41,220 bases of DNA, from positions 1-41,220 of the forward strand of contig JAIOYZ010000031.1 in the NCBI GenBank assembly GCA_021740845.1, written 5' to 3'. Every line of letters starts with the position of its first letter. Positions within the stretch are counted from its first letter, which is position 1. A program made the position numbers and the translations under genes. The DNA comes from Bacteroidia bacterium. GTDB lineage: Bacteria > Bacteroidota > Bacteroidia > UKL13-3. The notes below the pieces were generated by a model. It did not search any database. It worked only from the letters and a program-made list of their open reading frames with translations, and had not been told where the DNA came from. This document shows, piece after piece, positions 26,372 to 35,447 of the stretch.

Positions 26372-27529
26372 TTACTCTACCCAAGATTTGTAATAATGTG
26401 GGTCTTCGCAATCCAAGGCAGCTTGTGTAATTTCTAATGGATAAAATGGATCAACCATGACTGCTAATTCCTTGGTTTCCTTTTTACCTATAGATTTTTC
26501 AACGGTTCCCGGGTGTGGCCCGTGAGGAATTCCTTTTGGATGCAAGCTAATCATACCACGCTCCACATGTTTTCTACTCATAAAATCCCCATCCACATAA
26601 TACAAAACCTCATCGCTATCTACATTGCTATGGTTATAGGGTGCAGGAATAGAATCTGGATGGTAATCGTATAAGCGCGGCACAAAAGAACAAATCACAA
26701 AATTATGTCCTTCAAAAGTTTGATGAATTGGCGGTGGCATGTGCACTCTGCCAGTTATTGGCTCGTAATTGTGAATGCTAAAACCGTATGGATATTGGTA
26801 ACCGTCCCAACCAATTGCATCAAAAGGATGGGTGGCATAAATATAAGGATAGATTAAATCTTGTTTTTTAATTAAAACTTTAAAATCGCCATGTGCATCA
26901 TTAGTTTCAAGGTTTTGAGGCAATTTAATATCACGCTCGCAATACGGCGAATGCTCTAAGAATTGGCCAAATTGGTTCATATATCTTTTTGGTGGCTTAA
27001 TAGGAGAGAAGCTCTCTGTAATCATCAAGCGATTGTTTTCTGTATGGAAATGTATTTGGTAAATTACACCTCTAGGAACCACTAAATAATCGCCGTATTC
27101 AAAATTTATTTGACCATATAAAGTTTTTAAAACACCACTTCCTTCGTGCACAAAAATCACCTCATCGGCATCTGCATTTTTATAGAAATAGTCGGTCATG
27201 CTTTTCTTAGGAGCCGCCACGGTTAAATACAAATCACGGTTAAAAAGCATCACCACTCTCGATTCCAAATAATCGTCTTTTGGCTCCGTATTAAAGGTTA
27301 AGAAGCTTCTGTTTTTAAGATTTTTTGGCAAGGCGGCTTTTGGTTCAACACTGTATGCCTCTTCAATTTCTCTCACCAAAGTTGGCGGGTGGCAATGGTA
27401 AACCAAAGAATACAAACTGCTAAAACCCTCGGTAGAAATTAATTCTTCAGAATACAAGGTGCCGTCGGGTTTTCTAAATTGTGTATGTCGTTTTTCGGGC
27501 ATTTGGCCCATACGATGGTAAAAAGGCAT
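26372..27529 (-). CDS. hmgA: Homogentisate 1,2-dioxygenase
   Basis: 385-residue cupin-type ring-cleaving dioxygenase, converting homogentisate to maleylacetoacetate. The start MPFYHRMGQMPEKRHTQFRKPDG and the histidine-rich core are typical: VPRGVIYQIHF, PPPIHQTFEGHNFVICSF (H269, E273), and HPKGIPHGPHPGTVEKS. It is of the shorter bacterial type (about 385 residues against about 440 in proteobacterial and animal enzymes). hpd lies downstream on the same strand. A GGTTCAAACC motif begins 6 bases before the stop end (26357-26366) and the terminator at 26301-26330 follows. The ATG at 27529 is preceded by an A-rich leader. Confidence 0.92.
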   Translation of the reverse strand: MPFYHRMGQMPEKRHTQFRKPDGTLYSEELISTEGFSSLYSLVYHCHPPTLVREIEEAYSVEPKAALPKNLKNRSFLTFNTEPKDDYLESRVVMLFNRDLYLTVAAPKKSMTDYFYKNADADEVIFVHEGSGVLKTLYGQINFEYGDYLVVPRGVIYQIHFHTENNRLMITESFSPIKPPKRYMNQFGQFLEHSPYCERDIKLPQNLETNDAHGDFKVLIKKQDLIYPYIYATHPFDAIGWDGYQYPYGFSIHNYEPITGRVHMPPPIHQTFEGHNFVICSFVPRLYDYHPDSIPAPYNHSNVDSDEVLYYVDGDFMSRKHVERGMISLHPKGIPHGPHPGTVEKSIGKKETKELAVMVDPFYPLEITQAALDCEDPHYYKSWVE

Positions 27530-27634
27530 AGTTTTGTTTTTTTTATATGTTTGAACCGAATTTCAACCTTTCCTTTATTTTAGCTGACTAAATTAAAGAA
27601 ATGGCTAATTCTTGAATTTTTCAAAATTAATTAA

Positions 27635-28657
27635 ATGCGTCAAAAACTTATTCTTCAAAATCTGATTTTTATCAGTCTTATTGGACTTCTATTCGCGTGT
27701 GGGGGTGAAAAAACTAGCAAAAGTTTGTCTGAACCAAACGATAGCTTGGCAAATATTCAGGCAGTTAGAGACATTAGCAAGGAGATAGAAAATAATCCTG
27801 AGGTTGCAGATTTGTATTATCGTAGAGGGCAAATTTTTACAAACGAAAAATATTTAAACCGGGCAGAAGACGATTTTTTGGAGGCATGTAAACTAGATTC
27901 CACCAATGCTTTGTACTTTTTTGTTTTGGCAAGAACCCAATATGCCATGAACCAAACCATGAATGCATCTAAAAATTACGAAAAAGCCATTTTGCTTAAA
28001 CCAGATTATTTGGATGCCATTTTGAAATTGGGCGATTTATATTTTGTGGTTAAAGAGCATGATAAATCAATTGCCAAATTAAACCAAGCCATGAAGTTAG
28101 ATGCTGGAAACGCCAGAATTTACCATATGTTGGGCATGAACTACAAAGAAATGGGCGATACCAGCAGGGCGATTTATCATTTTCAAACGGCTATAGAAAA
28201 CGATGCCACAGATTATGAATCTAATTTGTACTTGGCTAATTTATATGCTGCCAAACACAAAGAAATTGCCTTTGAATATTTTAAAGCTGCCTTAAAATTA
28301 AAACCAAAAAGTGTAGAGGCATTATTTGGAAGAGCGGTTTTTGAGCAAGAGCACAAATTATACAAAGCGGCTTTATTAGATTACAGAAAAATTATTGATT
28401 TAGACCCTCAGAATTATTTGTCGTATTACAATGTTGGGTATATAAATTATGAAAATGGAATGTTGGAAGAAGCGCTTAGAAACTGGAATACCTGCACCCA
28501 AATGAATACAGAATATGCCAATGCTTATTATATGAAAGGCCTAGTTTATGAGGAGCAAAAGAAATTATCAGATGCTAAGTTAAACTACCAATTGGCTTTA
28601 GAATTGGATCCAGAAAATGCGCTATTTATTGCTGCCCGACATAGAATTGGCAAATAA
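27635..28657 (+). CDS. TPR-repeat lipoprotein
   Basis: 340-residue lipoprotein. Signal peptide residues 1-21 end in a lipobox (LLFAC, C22), followed by GGEKTSKS. The rest is a run of about seven to eight tetratricopeptide repeats from residue about 45 (YYRRGQIFTNEKYLNRAEDD, YFVLARTQYAMNQ, YDAILKLGDLYF-like units). Such proteins hold protein complexes together at the inner face of the outer membrane or in the periplasm; the partner is unknown. It is transcribed divergently from hmgA with a 105-base gap. No terminator follows; an A/C-rich repeat array begins about 75 bases downstream. Confidence 0.87.
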   Translation: MRQKLILQNLIFISLIGLLFACGGEKTSKSLSEPNDSLANIQAVRDISKEIENNPEVADLYYRRGQIFTNEKYLNRAEDDFLEACKLDSTNALYFFVLARTQYAMNQTMNASKNYEKAILLKPDYLDAILKLGDLYFVVKEHDKSIAKLNQAMKLDAGNARIYHMLGMNYKEMGDTSRAIYHFQTAIENDATDYESNLYLANLYAAKHKEIAFEYFKAALKLKPKSVEALFGRAVFEQEHKLYKAALLDYRKIIDLDPQNYLSYYNVGYINYENGMLEEALRNWNTCTQMNTEYANAYYMKGLVYEEQKKLSDAKLNYQLALELDPENALFIAARHRIGK

Positions 28658-28734
28658 CTTGAAATAGGGGGGGAGTCATTGGTCCATGGACAAAAAATCT
28701 ACACTCAAAGCACAATATTCCAAAACCCAAAATG

Positions 28735-29272
28735 GCATCTAGCCTCTGGCTTCTGGCATCTAGCAGGAATTTGCCTACAGGCATTTTTTCTCTCGCATCT
28801 ATCTTAAAACTTAAAACTTAAAACCAAAAACCAAAAACCAAAAACCAAAAACCAAAAACCCAAAACCCAAAACCCAAAACCCAAAACCCAAAACCCAAAC
28901 TGGCCTCTAGCCTCTAGCTTCTGGCATCTGGCATCTGGCAAGGATTTGCCAATAGGCATTTTTTCTCTCGCTTAAAACTTAAAACCCAAACTGGCCTCTA
29001 GCCTCTAGCTTCTGGCATCTGGCAGGAATTTGCCCATAGGCATTTTTTCTCTCTCTTCTATCTTAAAACCCAAAACCCAAAACCCAAAACCCAAAACCCA
29101 AACTAGCCTCTAGCCTCTAGCTCCTGGCATCTAGCAGGAATTTGCCAATAGGCATTTTCTCACTCTTCACTCTTAACTCTTAACTCTTAACTCCTCTGGC
29201 ATCTGGCAGGAATTTGCCAATAGGCATTTTTTCTCTCGCCTAAAACTTAAAACCCAAAACCCAAAACCCAAC
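28735..29272. repeat. A/C-rich repeat array 1 (five units)
   Basis: Each unit has a CTGGCCTCTAGCCTCTAGCT-like block, then TCTGGCATCTGGCAGGAATT, TGCCAATAGGCATTTT and a CTCTCGC/TCTATCTT tail, followed by runs of AAAACCC or AAAACTT. Cores are seen near 28772, 28942, 29024, 29134 and 29206. TGGCA-GGAATT-TGCCA and TGCC-AATA-GGCA can form alternative small hairpins. The array fills the gap between the convergent TPR gene and porX. There is no gene here. Confidence 0.88.
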
Positions 29273-29275
29273 CCC

Positions 29276-30826
29276 CTACTTCGTTTCCATCACTATAAAA
29301 GGAACAATCATTTCCTCTAAGCTAATGCCGCCATGCTGGAAAGAGTTGGTATACATATTTACGTGGTAATTGAAGTTATTAGGATACGCCATAAAATCTT
29401 CCCCAGTTGCAAATACATAACTCGAGCTCATGTTTTGTTTAGGAAGAAAAACATCGCCAGGATTTTTAATAGCAAACAATTCCTTCTCGTTGTAGTTAAG
29501 GTTTCTACCTTGCTTGTATCTTAAATTGGTACTTGTATTTCTATCGCCAACAATTTTCACAGGGTTGCTAACACGGATTGAACCATGATCTGTTGTGATA
29601 ATAATTCTGGCCTTTTTAGAAGCAATTTTCTTAATGGCATCAATCAATGGAGAATGTTCGAACCAACTGGCAGTAATAGAACGGTATGCTGCTTCGTCTT
29701 CTGCAAGCTCCTTCATTACATTCATTTCGGTGCGGGCATGACTTAACATATCAACGAAATTGTAAACTATAACATTCAATTTATTATGCCATAAATTTGG
29801 AATGGATTCTACTAAGTTTTTACCAGCATTTAGATTGGTTACCTTGGTATAAGAGAATTTCTCTTTGTAGCCAGAACGTTGCAATTGTCTGCCAATTAAA
29901 TCTTCTTCATGAATGTTTTTACCTTCGTCTTCCTCCTCATTTACCCAAAGGTTAGGGTATATTTTTTCAATTTCACTTGGCAACATACCAGCAAAAAAAC
30001 TGTTACGTGCATAATGTGTGGTGGTGGGCAATATGGTTAGGTAAACATCGTCTTGAACCAAATTAAAAATTTCTGTTAATGTATTTTGAACCACTTTCCA
30101 TTGGTCGAAACGGAAATTATCAATCATGATTAAGAAAGTTGGAACTTCATCTTTTAAATAAGGCATCACTTTTTTGTTAAAAGCAGTATGACTCATCACT
30201 GGTGTTTTGGCGTCTGGCTTCTTCAAGAAGTTCACAAAATTGTCCTTCACAAATTTGGTCCAACCATTATTGGCATCTCTTTTTTGCATAGCCAAAATTT
30301 CATCCATTCCGGTCTCACCACTTTTTGCCAATTCCAATTCCCAATGCACCAATTTTTTATACATTTCTACCCAGCCTTCAAATGAATCTACATCGTATAA
30401 ATCCATGCTTAATTGCCTAAAAACTTGCTGGTAGTTTTGTGCAGTTTTTTCGGTAACCAATTGTTTGGTGTCAAGAATTTTCTTCAACGACATCAATATC
30501 TGTAAACTGTTAACAGGCTTAATCAAGTAATCTGCAATTTGATTTCCAATTGCATCTTCCATGATGTTTTCTTCTTCACTCTTGGTAATCATCACCACTG
30601 GAATATTGGGATTGATTAATTTTATTTGAGAGAGTGTTTCAATGCCACTAATACCGGGCATGTTTTCGTCTAAGAAAATAACATCGTAGCTTTTTTCTTT
30701 TACTTTTTCTACGGCATCAATACCATTAGTTACTTTATCTACTTCGTATCCTTTTGTGGTTAAAAAAAGAATATGTGGTTTTAACAAATCAATTTCATCG
30801 TCGGCCCAAAGAATTCTTGCGTTCAT
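29276..30826 (-). CDS. porX: PorX-type response regulator with PglZ/alkaline-phosphatase-like domain
   Basis: 516 residues, the usual PorX length. Residues 1-120 are a receiver domain: acidic pair D9-D10, phosphoacceptor D53 (FLDENMPG), T81 and K103. Residues about 205-516 are a PglZ domain of the alkaline phosphatase superfamily, with the metal- and nucleotide-binding motifs FLIMIDNFRFDQW (231-243), TILPTTTHYARNSFF (264-278), NFVDMLSHAR (356-365) and TTDHGS (411-416). In Porphyromonas and Flavobacterium, PorX acts with the PorY kinase to control type IX secretion. Both giant proteins of this window are T9SS cargo. porY is not here. The gene is divergent from the HD-domain gene and converges on the repeat array. 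Confidence 0.93.
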   Translation of the reverse strand: MNARILWADDEIDLLKPHILFLTTKGYEVDKVTNGIDAVEKVKEKSYDVIFLDENMPGISGIETLSQIKLINPNIPVVMITKSEEENIMEDAIGNQIADYLIKPVNSLQILMSLKKILDTKQLVTEKTAQNYQQVFRQLSMDLYDVDSFEGWVEMYKKLVHWELELAKSGETGMDEILAMQKRDANNGWTKFVKDNFVNFLKKPDAKTPVMSHTAFNKKVMPYLKDEVPTFLIMIDNFRFDQWKVVQNTLTEIFNLVQDDVYLTILPTTTHYARNSFFAGMLPSEIEKIYPNLWVNEEEDEGKNIHEEDLIGRQLQRSGYKEKFSYTKVTNLNAGKNLVESIPNLWHNKLNVIVYNFVDMLSHARTEMNVMKELAEDEAAYRSITASWFEHSPLIDAIKKIASKKARIIITTDHGSIRVSNPVKIVGDRNTSTNLRYKQGRNLNYNEKELFAIKNPGDVFLPKQNMSSSYVFATGEDFMAYPNNFNYHVNMYTNSFQHGGISLEEMIVPFIVMETK

Positions 30827-30857
30827 GTATACTTTATATTAGTGTTTTACAGAGGTT

Positions 30858-30865
30858 CAAATATA
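30858..30865 (-). promoter_or_regulatory. Candidate porX promoter -7 box (TATATTTG)
   Basis: Reading minus, TATATTTG fits TAnnTTTG exactly, with TTCG (three of four matches to the -33 TTTG) 20 bases upstream. It is located 32 bases before the porX ATG. Confidence 0.5.
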
Positions 30866-30877
30866 GCCTCCAAATCT

Positions 30878-30885
30878 TATCTTTG
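30878..30885 (+). promoter_or_regulatory. Candidate promoter -7 box (TATCTTTG) for the HD-lpxD transcript
   Basis: TATCTTTG, followed by C, is a standard Bacteroidota -7 box. It lies 31 bases before the GTG start and 12 bases from the divergent porX box. No clear -33 element was found. Confidence 0.5.
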
Positions 30886-30915
30886 CGAATTAACGGATAA
30901 ATTAGCATATACATT

Positions 30916-32157
30916 GTGACCATCAATAAACTTAAAAATTTTAACGACCCAGTTTACGGTTTTGTGAGCATTCCCTGCGATTTGGTCTACGATATTATCG
31001 CACATCCGCATTTTCAGCGTTTGCGTCGGATCAAACAGTTAGGACTTTCTAATTATGTTTACCCAGGAGCCCAACATACCCGCTTTCAGCACGTAATTGG
31101 AGCCATGAGCCTTACCCAAGATGCATTGGCAACGCTCGAATTAAAAGGTGTTTCCATTTCCCAAGAAGAAAAAGAAGCTGTTTATGCCGCCATTATTTTG
31201 CACGATATTGGTCATGGCCCTTTCTCCCATACCCTTGAGAATATTCTTATCCCCAATTTGCACCACGAGGCTATCTCACTTCATTTGATGGAATTGATGA
31301 ACAAGGATTTGAATGGAAAATTGGATATGTGCATTGAGATTTTCACCAATAAATACAAGCGTAAATTCTTGCATCAACTGGTAAGCAGCCAGTTGGATAT
31401 GGATAGATTGGATTATTTAAGAAGAGATAGTTTTTTTAGTGGTGTGCAAGAAGGTGTGGTTGGGCAAGATAGAATTATAAAAATGCTCAATGTTTATAAC
31501 GATGAGCTGGTGGTTGACGAAAAAGGAATTTATAGCATCGAAAAGTTTTTAATTGCTCGTCGTTTGATGTATTGGCAGGTTTATCTCCATAAAACTGTGG
31601 TTGCAGCCGAAACTATTTTGGTGAAAACTATAGAGCGTGCCTTTCATTTGGTTCAAACCGGAACCGATTTATTTGCCTCACCTTCTCTAAAGTTTTTTAT
31701 GGAGAAGCAATTAAGTGCAGAAGAATTCTTTAAAAACCCAGAAGCCATAAACCATTATACACTTTTAGACGACGATGATATTATGTCGGCAATAAAGGTT
31801 TGGAGCAGCAATTCTGATAAGGTGTTGAGCGAGCTTTCTACTTCATTAAAAGATAGACTTTTGCCAAAAGTAGAATTATCTAACGAGCCATTTTCTGAAG
31901 AAAGAATACAAGCATTAAAAGAACGTGTGATGCTGGAGAAAGTCGTATCTTCTGATGATGCCAACTATTTTGTGTTTACAGATTCGGTGAAAAATAGAGC
32001 TTATAGTATCGAGAAATTTAATATTAGTATTCTGTTTAAAACGGGTGAAGTAATGGATATCGCGAAGGCCTCAGACCAATACAATATTGAGGCCTTAACA
32101 AAATCTGTTACCAAATATTTTTTGTGTTACCCAAAATCCTTTACCTTTCAAAAATAA
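30916..32157 (+). CDS. HD-domain phosphohydrolase (dGTPase/YdhJ-like)
   Basis: 413-residue cytoplasmic HD-superfamily protein. The metal-binding set is visible: H54 and H59 (GAQHTRFQHVIGAM), H96-D97 (ILHDIGHGPFSH, with H100 and H105) and a later QLDMDRLDYLRRDSFFSG motif (about residues 158-175). This is the layout of dNTP triphosphohydrolase-like HD proteins; the substrate is not certain. The start is GTG at 30916, because NDPVYGF near the N-terminus is a conserved early motif and no upstream ATG fits. It carries an in-frame GGTTCAAACC at 31650. Only 11 bases separate its stop from lpxD, so it is probably the first gene of that transcript. Confidence 0.87.
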   Translation: MTINKLKNFNDPVYGFVSIPCDLVYDIIAHPHFQRLRRIKQLGLSNYVYPGAQHTRFQHVIGAMSLTQDALATLELKGVSISQEEKEAVYAAIILHDIGHGPFSHTLENILIPNLHHEAISLHLMELMNKDLNGKLDMCIEIFTNKYKRKFLHQLVSSQLDMDRLDYLRRDSFFSGVQEGVVGQDRIIKMLNVYNDELVVDEKGIYSIEKFLIARRLMYWQVYLHKTVVAAETILVKTIERAFHLVQTGTDLFASPSLKFFMEKQLSAEEFFKNPEAINHYTLLDDDDIMSAIKVWSSNSDKVLSELSTSLKDRLLPKVELSNEPFSEERIQALKERVMLEKVVSSDDANYFVFTDSVKNRAYSIEKFNISILFKTGEVMDIAKASDQYNIEALTKSVTKYFLCYPKSFTFQK

Positions 32158-32168
32158 TTTAAGAGTCT

Positions 32169-33206
32169 ATGCAAATAAGTATCTCAGAGTTAGCAGCTTT
32201 GTTAAATGGAGTTGTAGAAGGGGATGGAAGTGCCCTAGTAAATTCGGTTGCCAAAATTGAAGAAGGTAAAACGGGTGCCTTATCGTTTTTGGCCAATGCC
32301 AAGTATGAGGAATATATTTACTCTACAGGTTCTACAGCGGTTTTAGTGAATACAAGTTTTGTAGCAACTAAACCCATTTCTACCACCTTAATTCGTGTAG
32401 AAGATGCATATGCTGCCTTTACTTTTTTATTAGAAAAATTTAGCAATCCTACTGCAGAATTAAAAGGGATTGAACCCATGAGTTTTGTAGACGAATCGGC
32501 AAGTTTGGGCGAAAATTCTTATGTAGGTGCCTTTGCCTATATTTCTAAAAATGTAAGTGTGGGAGAAAAAACTAGAATATTTCCCCATGTATTTTTGGGA
32601 GCCAATGTAAAAGTGGGTAAGAACTGTATTATTTATTCTGGAGTAAAAATTTACCACGAATGTGTCATTGGAGATAATTGCATCATCCATTCAGGAACAG
32701 TGATTGGCGCAGATGGCTTTGGTTTTGCACCCTTACCAGATCGCTCTTACAAGAAAATTCCTCAAACAGGTAATGTGGTGATTGAAGACGATGTAGAAAT
32801 TGGCTCTAACTGTTCTATTGATAGAGCAACTATGGGTTCAACCTATATTAGAAAAGGAACTAAATTAGATAATTTGATTCAAGTAGCTCACAATGTAGAT
32901 ATTGGCGAACATGGCGTTTTAGCTGGTCAAGCTGGTGTTGCCGGTTCCACTAAATTAGGAAAGTATATTGTAGTAGGTGGACAAGTTGCCATTGCAGGCC
33001 ATTTGCAAATAGCCGATGGAAACCAATTTGGTGGGCAGGCAGGTGTGCAGGCAAGTATAAAAGATGAAAACCAAAAATGGTTCGGAACCCCAGCATTACC
33101 GCTAAGAGAGTCGTTGCGCTCGAGTGCAATTAATAGGCGCTTACCCGAACTATTAAGCAGATTAGAGGCGCTTGAAAAAGAGATTAAAAATATAAAAAGT
33201 GAGTAG
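32169..33206 (+). CDS. lpxD: UDP-3-O-acylglucosamine N-acyltransferase LpxD
   Basis: 345-residue lipid A enzyme adding the N-linked hydroxyacyl chain to UDP-3-O-acylglucosamine, acting in the cytoplasm. An N-terminal uridine-binding domain (residues 1-100) is followed by a left-handed beta helix of hexapeptide repeats (about 105-320) and a C-terminal helix with coiled-coil character ([14 protein letters not shown]). The catalytic histidine is H241 in [12 protein letters not shown]; the [10 protein letters not shown] loop is present. It is 11 bases downstream of the HD-domain gene. A terminator lies between it and lpxC/fabZ. Confidence 0.95.
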   Translation: MQISISELAALLNGVVEGDGSALVNSVAKIEEGKTGALSFLANAKYEEYIYSTGSTAVLVNTSFVATKPISTTLIRVEDAYAAFTFLLEKFSNPTAELKGIEPMSFVDESASLGENSYVGAFAYISKNVSVGEKTRIFPHVFLGANVKVGKNCIIYSGVKIYHECVIGDNCIIHSGTVIGADGFGFAPLPDRSYKKIPQTGNVVIEDDVEIGSNCSIDRATMGSTYIRKGTKLDNLIQVAHNVDIGEHGVLAGQAGVAGSTKLGKYIVVGGQVAIAGHLQIADGNQFGGQAGVQASIKDENQKWFGTPALPLRESLRSSAINRRLPELLSRLEALEKEIKNIKSE

Positions 33207-33214
33207 TTAATAAA

Positions 33215-33250
33215 AAAAAGCAGGACAAGTTCCCTGCTTTTTGTTTTTTT
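33215..33250 (+). terminator. Terminator between lpxD and lpxC/fabZ
   Basis: AAAAAGCAGG (33215-33224), an 8-base loop and CCTGCTTTTT (33233-33242) form a perfect 10-bp stem, then G and seven T. It sits nine bases after the lpxD stop and splits the lpx cluster into two transcripts, or works as a partial attenuator. Confidence 0.82.
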
Positions 33251-33262
33251 GCAAGAATATTT

Positions 33263-34648
33263 ATGAAGCAGACAACGATAAAGAAACCAGTTAGCGTAGA
33301 AGGAGTGGGTCTTCATACTGGGCAAGTGGTTACCATGACGTTTTTACCAGCGGTAGATCATTATGGAATTAAATTTCAGAGAGTAGATTTACCTGGTGAG
33401 CCAATGGTAGACGCAGATGTAGACAATGTTGTTGATACGTCTAGAGGTACTACCATTGAGCAAAACGGTGCTCGAATTGCAACGGTAGAACATGTAATGG
33501 CTGCCTTAGCTGCATTGGAAATTGACAATTGTATTGTTCAAATTAATGGAGGCGAAACTCCAATTATGGATGGTAGTTCTCAGTTTTTTATGAAGGCATT
33601 AAAGGATGCAGGCATTTTAGAATTGGAAGCTCAGAGAGAGTATTTTACAGTACCTCAAAATATTTATTATACCGAAGCCGATAGAAATGTAGAGATGATT
33701 GCCATGCCTTTAGACGATTATCGTTTAACTGTTATGGTAGATTATAATTCACCTGTTTTGGGCTCGCAACATGCTTCTATTACTAGTTTAAAAGAATTTG
33801 AAACCGATATTGCTAGCTGCAGAACATTCTGCTTTTTGCATGAATTGGAATTATTATACAATAACGGTTTGATCCGAGGTGGCGATTTAAATAATGCCAT
33901 TGTTATTGTAGACAGAGTAATTGAAGACAATGAGTTGGAGCATTTGGCTAAGATGTTTAATAAGCCAAAGGTAGAAGTGAAAAAAGAAGGTATTTTGAAT
34001 AACGTAGATTTACGTTTTCACAATGAGCCTGCCCGACATAAATTATTGGATTTAATTGGAGATTTGGCACTTATTGGTGTTCCAATAAAGGCACAAATTA
34101 TGGCTGCTCGTCCGGGCCATGCCGCTAACGTTGCATTTGGTAAAAAGATTAAAGCCTTAATTAAAAAATCTAGAAGCTCAGTAAGAGTTCCTAGGTATGA
34201 TCCAAACAAACCAGCATTATATACTGCCGATGTGGTAGAAAAAATGCTGCCTCACCGCTTTCCATTTTTGTTGGTAGATAAAGTTTTAGAAGTAGGTCAA
34301 AACCATATTATCGCCATAAAGAATGTAACGTTTAATGAGCCATTTTTTCAAGGACATTTCCCTGGAAACCCTGTAATGCCAGGTGTTTTAATTATTGAAG
34401 CCATGGCACAATCGGGTGGGGTTTTGATATTATCGAAGGTAGAAGATCCTCAGAATTACAATACCTATTTCATGAAAATTGACAATGCCAAGTTCAAGGA
34501 TAAAGTTATTCCTGGAGATACCTTGGTATTTAGATTGGATTTAATGGGTCCCATCCGTAGAGGGATTTGTGTGATGAAAGGAAGTGCATTTGTAGGCGAT
34601 AAATTGGTTGCAGAAGCAGAATTGATGGCGCAGGTAATCAAAAAATAA
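33263..34648 (+). CDS. lpxC/fabZ: Bifunctional UDP-3-O-acyl-GlcNAc deacetylase / 3-hydroxyacyl-ACP dehydratase (LpxC-FabZ fusion)
   Basis: 461-residue fusion typical of Bacteroidota. Residues 1-310 are LpxC, the committed step of lipid A synthesis, with zinc ligands H77 (TVEHVMAAL), H259 and D263 (ARHKLLDLIGDL), and the catalytic H286 (RPGHAANV). Residues 320-461 are FabZ, dehydrating 3-hydroxyacyl-ACP in fatty acid synthesis, with H365 (FQGHFPGNPVMPG) and E379 (LIIEAMAQ). Both active sites are complete. Fusing the two couples lipid A and phospholipid synthesis, which compete for hydroxyacyl-ACP. The stop is four bases before the lpxA ATG, so they form one transcript with the ABC ATPase. A 56-base gap holding a terminator precedes it. 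Confidence 0.96.
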   Translation: MKQTTIKKPVSVEGVGLHTGQVVTMTFLPAVDHYGIKFQRVDLPGEPMVDADVDNVVDTSRGTTIEQNGARIATVEHVMAALAALEIDNCIVQINGGETPIMDGSSQFFMKALKDAGILELEAQREYFTVPQNIYYTEADRNVEMIAMPLDDYRLTVMVDYNSPVLGSQHASITSLKEFETDIASCRTFCFLHELELLYNNGLIRGGDLNNAIVIVDRVIEDNELEHLAKMFNKPKVEVKKEGILNNVDLRFHNEPARHKLLDLIGDLALIGVPIKAQIMAARPGHAANVAFGKKIKALIKKSRSSVRVPRYDPNKPALYTADVVEKMLPHRFPFLLVDKVLEVGQNHIIAIKNVTFNEPFFQGHFPGNPVMPGVLIIEAMAQSGGVLILSKVEDPQNYNTYFMKIDNAKFKDKVIPGDTLVFRLDLMGPIRRGICVMKGSAFVGDKLVAEAELMAQVIKK

Positions 34649-34652
34649 AAGA

Positions 34653-35438
34653 ATGATTCAAAGTTTATCCTATATACATCCACAGGCTAAATTAGCAGAA
34701 AACGTGGTGGTTGATCCATTTACAACCATACACCACGATGTGGAAATTGGCGAAGGAACCTGGATTGGTTCAAACGTAACCATATACCCTGGCGCTCGCA
34801 TTGGAAAGAATTGTAGAATCTATCCGGGAGCTGTAATTTCTGCGGTACCACAAGATTTAAAATTTGATGGGGAAGAAACACTTGCCATCATTGGAGATAA
34901 TACCACCATCCGCGAATGTGTTACCATTAACCGTGGTACCAAGGATAAATTTAAAACAGAAGTGGGTTCTAATTGCCTTATTATGGCATATACTCATTTG
35001 GCTCACGATTGTATTGTGGGCAACCACGTAATTATTGCCAATGGCGTTCAAGTTGCAGGTCATGTTGTAATACAAGATGGGGCTAGAATTGGCGGTTTAT
35101 CTGCTATTCACCAATTTGGATTGGTTGGCCGCAATGTAATGATAGAAGGCGGAAGCATGGTTAGCAAAGATGTTCCACCATTTGTTAAAGCAGGTCGTTA
35201 TCCAATAACCTACGAAGGAGTAAACTCTGTTGGTTTGCGCAGAAGTGGGTTCAGCAACGAAAAAATTATTGAGATTCAAGATATCTACAGAATCTTATTT
35301 GTACACAATAGAAATCTAAGCAAAGCACTTGATATAGTTGAAGCAGAAATGACACCAACTGTTGAGCGCGATGAAATTTTAGCCTTTATTAGAAACTCAG
35401 AAAGAGGTGTTTTAAAAGGTTTCAATAACGGAAAATAA
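34653..35438 (+). CDS. lpxA: UDP-N-acetylglucosamine O-acyltransferase LpxA
   Basis: 261-residue hexapeptide-repeat enzyme for the first step of lipid A synthesis. The left-handed beta helix covers residues about 5-185. H118 in THLAHDCIVGNHV is the catalytic histidine by alignment to E. coli H125. AIHQFGLVGRNVMIEGGS and the C-terminal helical domain (GLRRSGFSNEKIIEIQDIYRILF) are standard. The length fits the family. It follows lpxC/fabZ by four bases and precedes the ABC ATPase by nine. Confidence 0.96.
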   Translation: MIQSLSYIHPQAKLAENVVVDPFTTIHHDVEIGEGTWIGSNVTIYPGARIGKNCRIYPGAVISAVPQDLKFDGEETLAIIGDNTTIRECVTINRGTKDKFKTEVGSNCLIMAYTHLAHDCIVGNHVIIANGVQVAGHVVIQDGARIGGLSAIHQFGLVGRNVMIEGGSMVSKDVPPFVKAGRYPITYEGVNSVGLRRSGFSNEKIIEIQDIYRILFVHNRNLSKALDIVEAEMTPTVERDEILAFIRNSERGVLKGFNNGK

Positions 35439-35447
35439 AGCGCTACT

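Noticed and set aside
28800-28900. Telomere-like AAAACCC runs
   Set aside because: They are imperfect, internal and mixed with AAAACTT and AAAACCA; part of the dispersed repeat unit, not a chromosome end.
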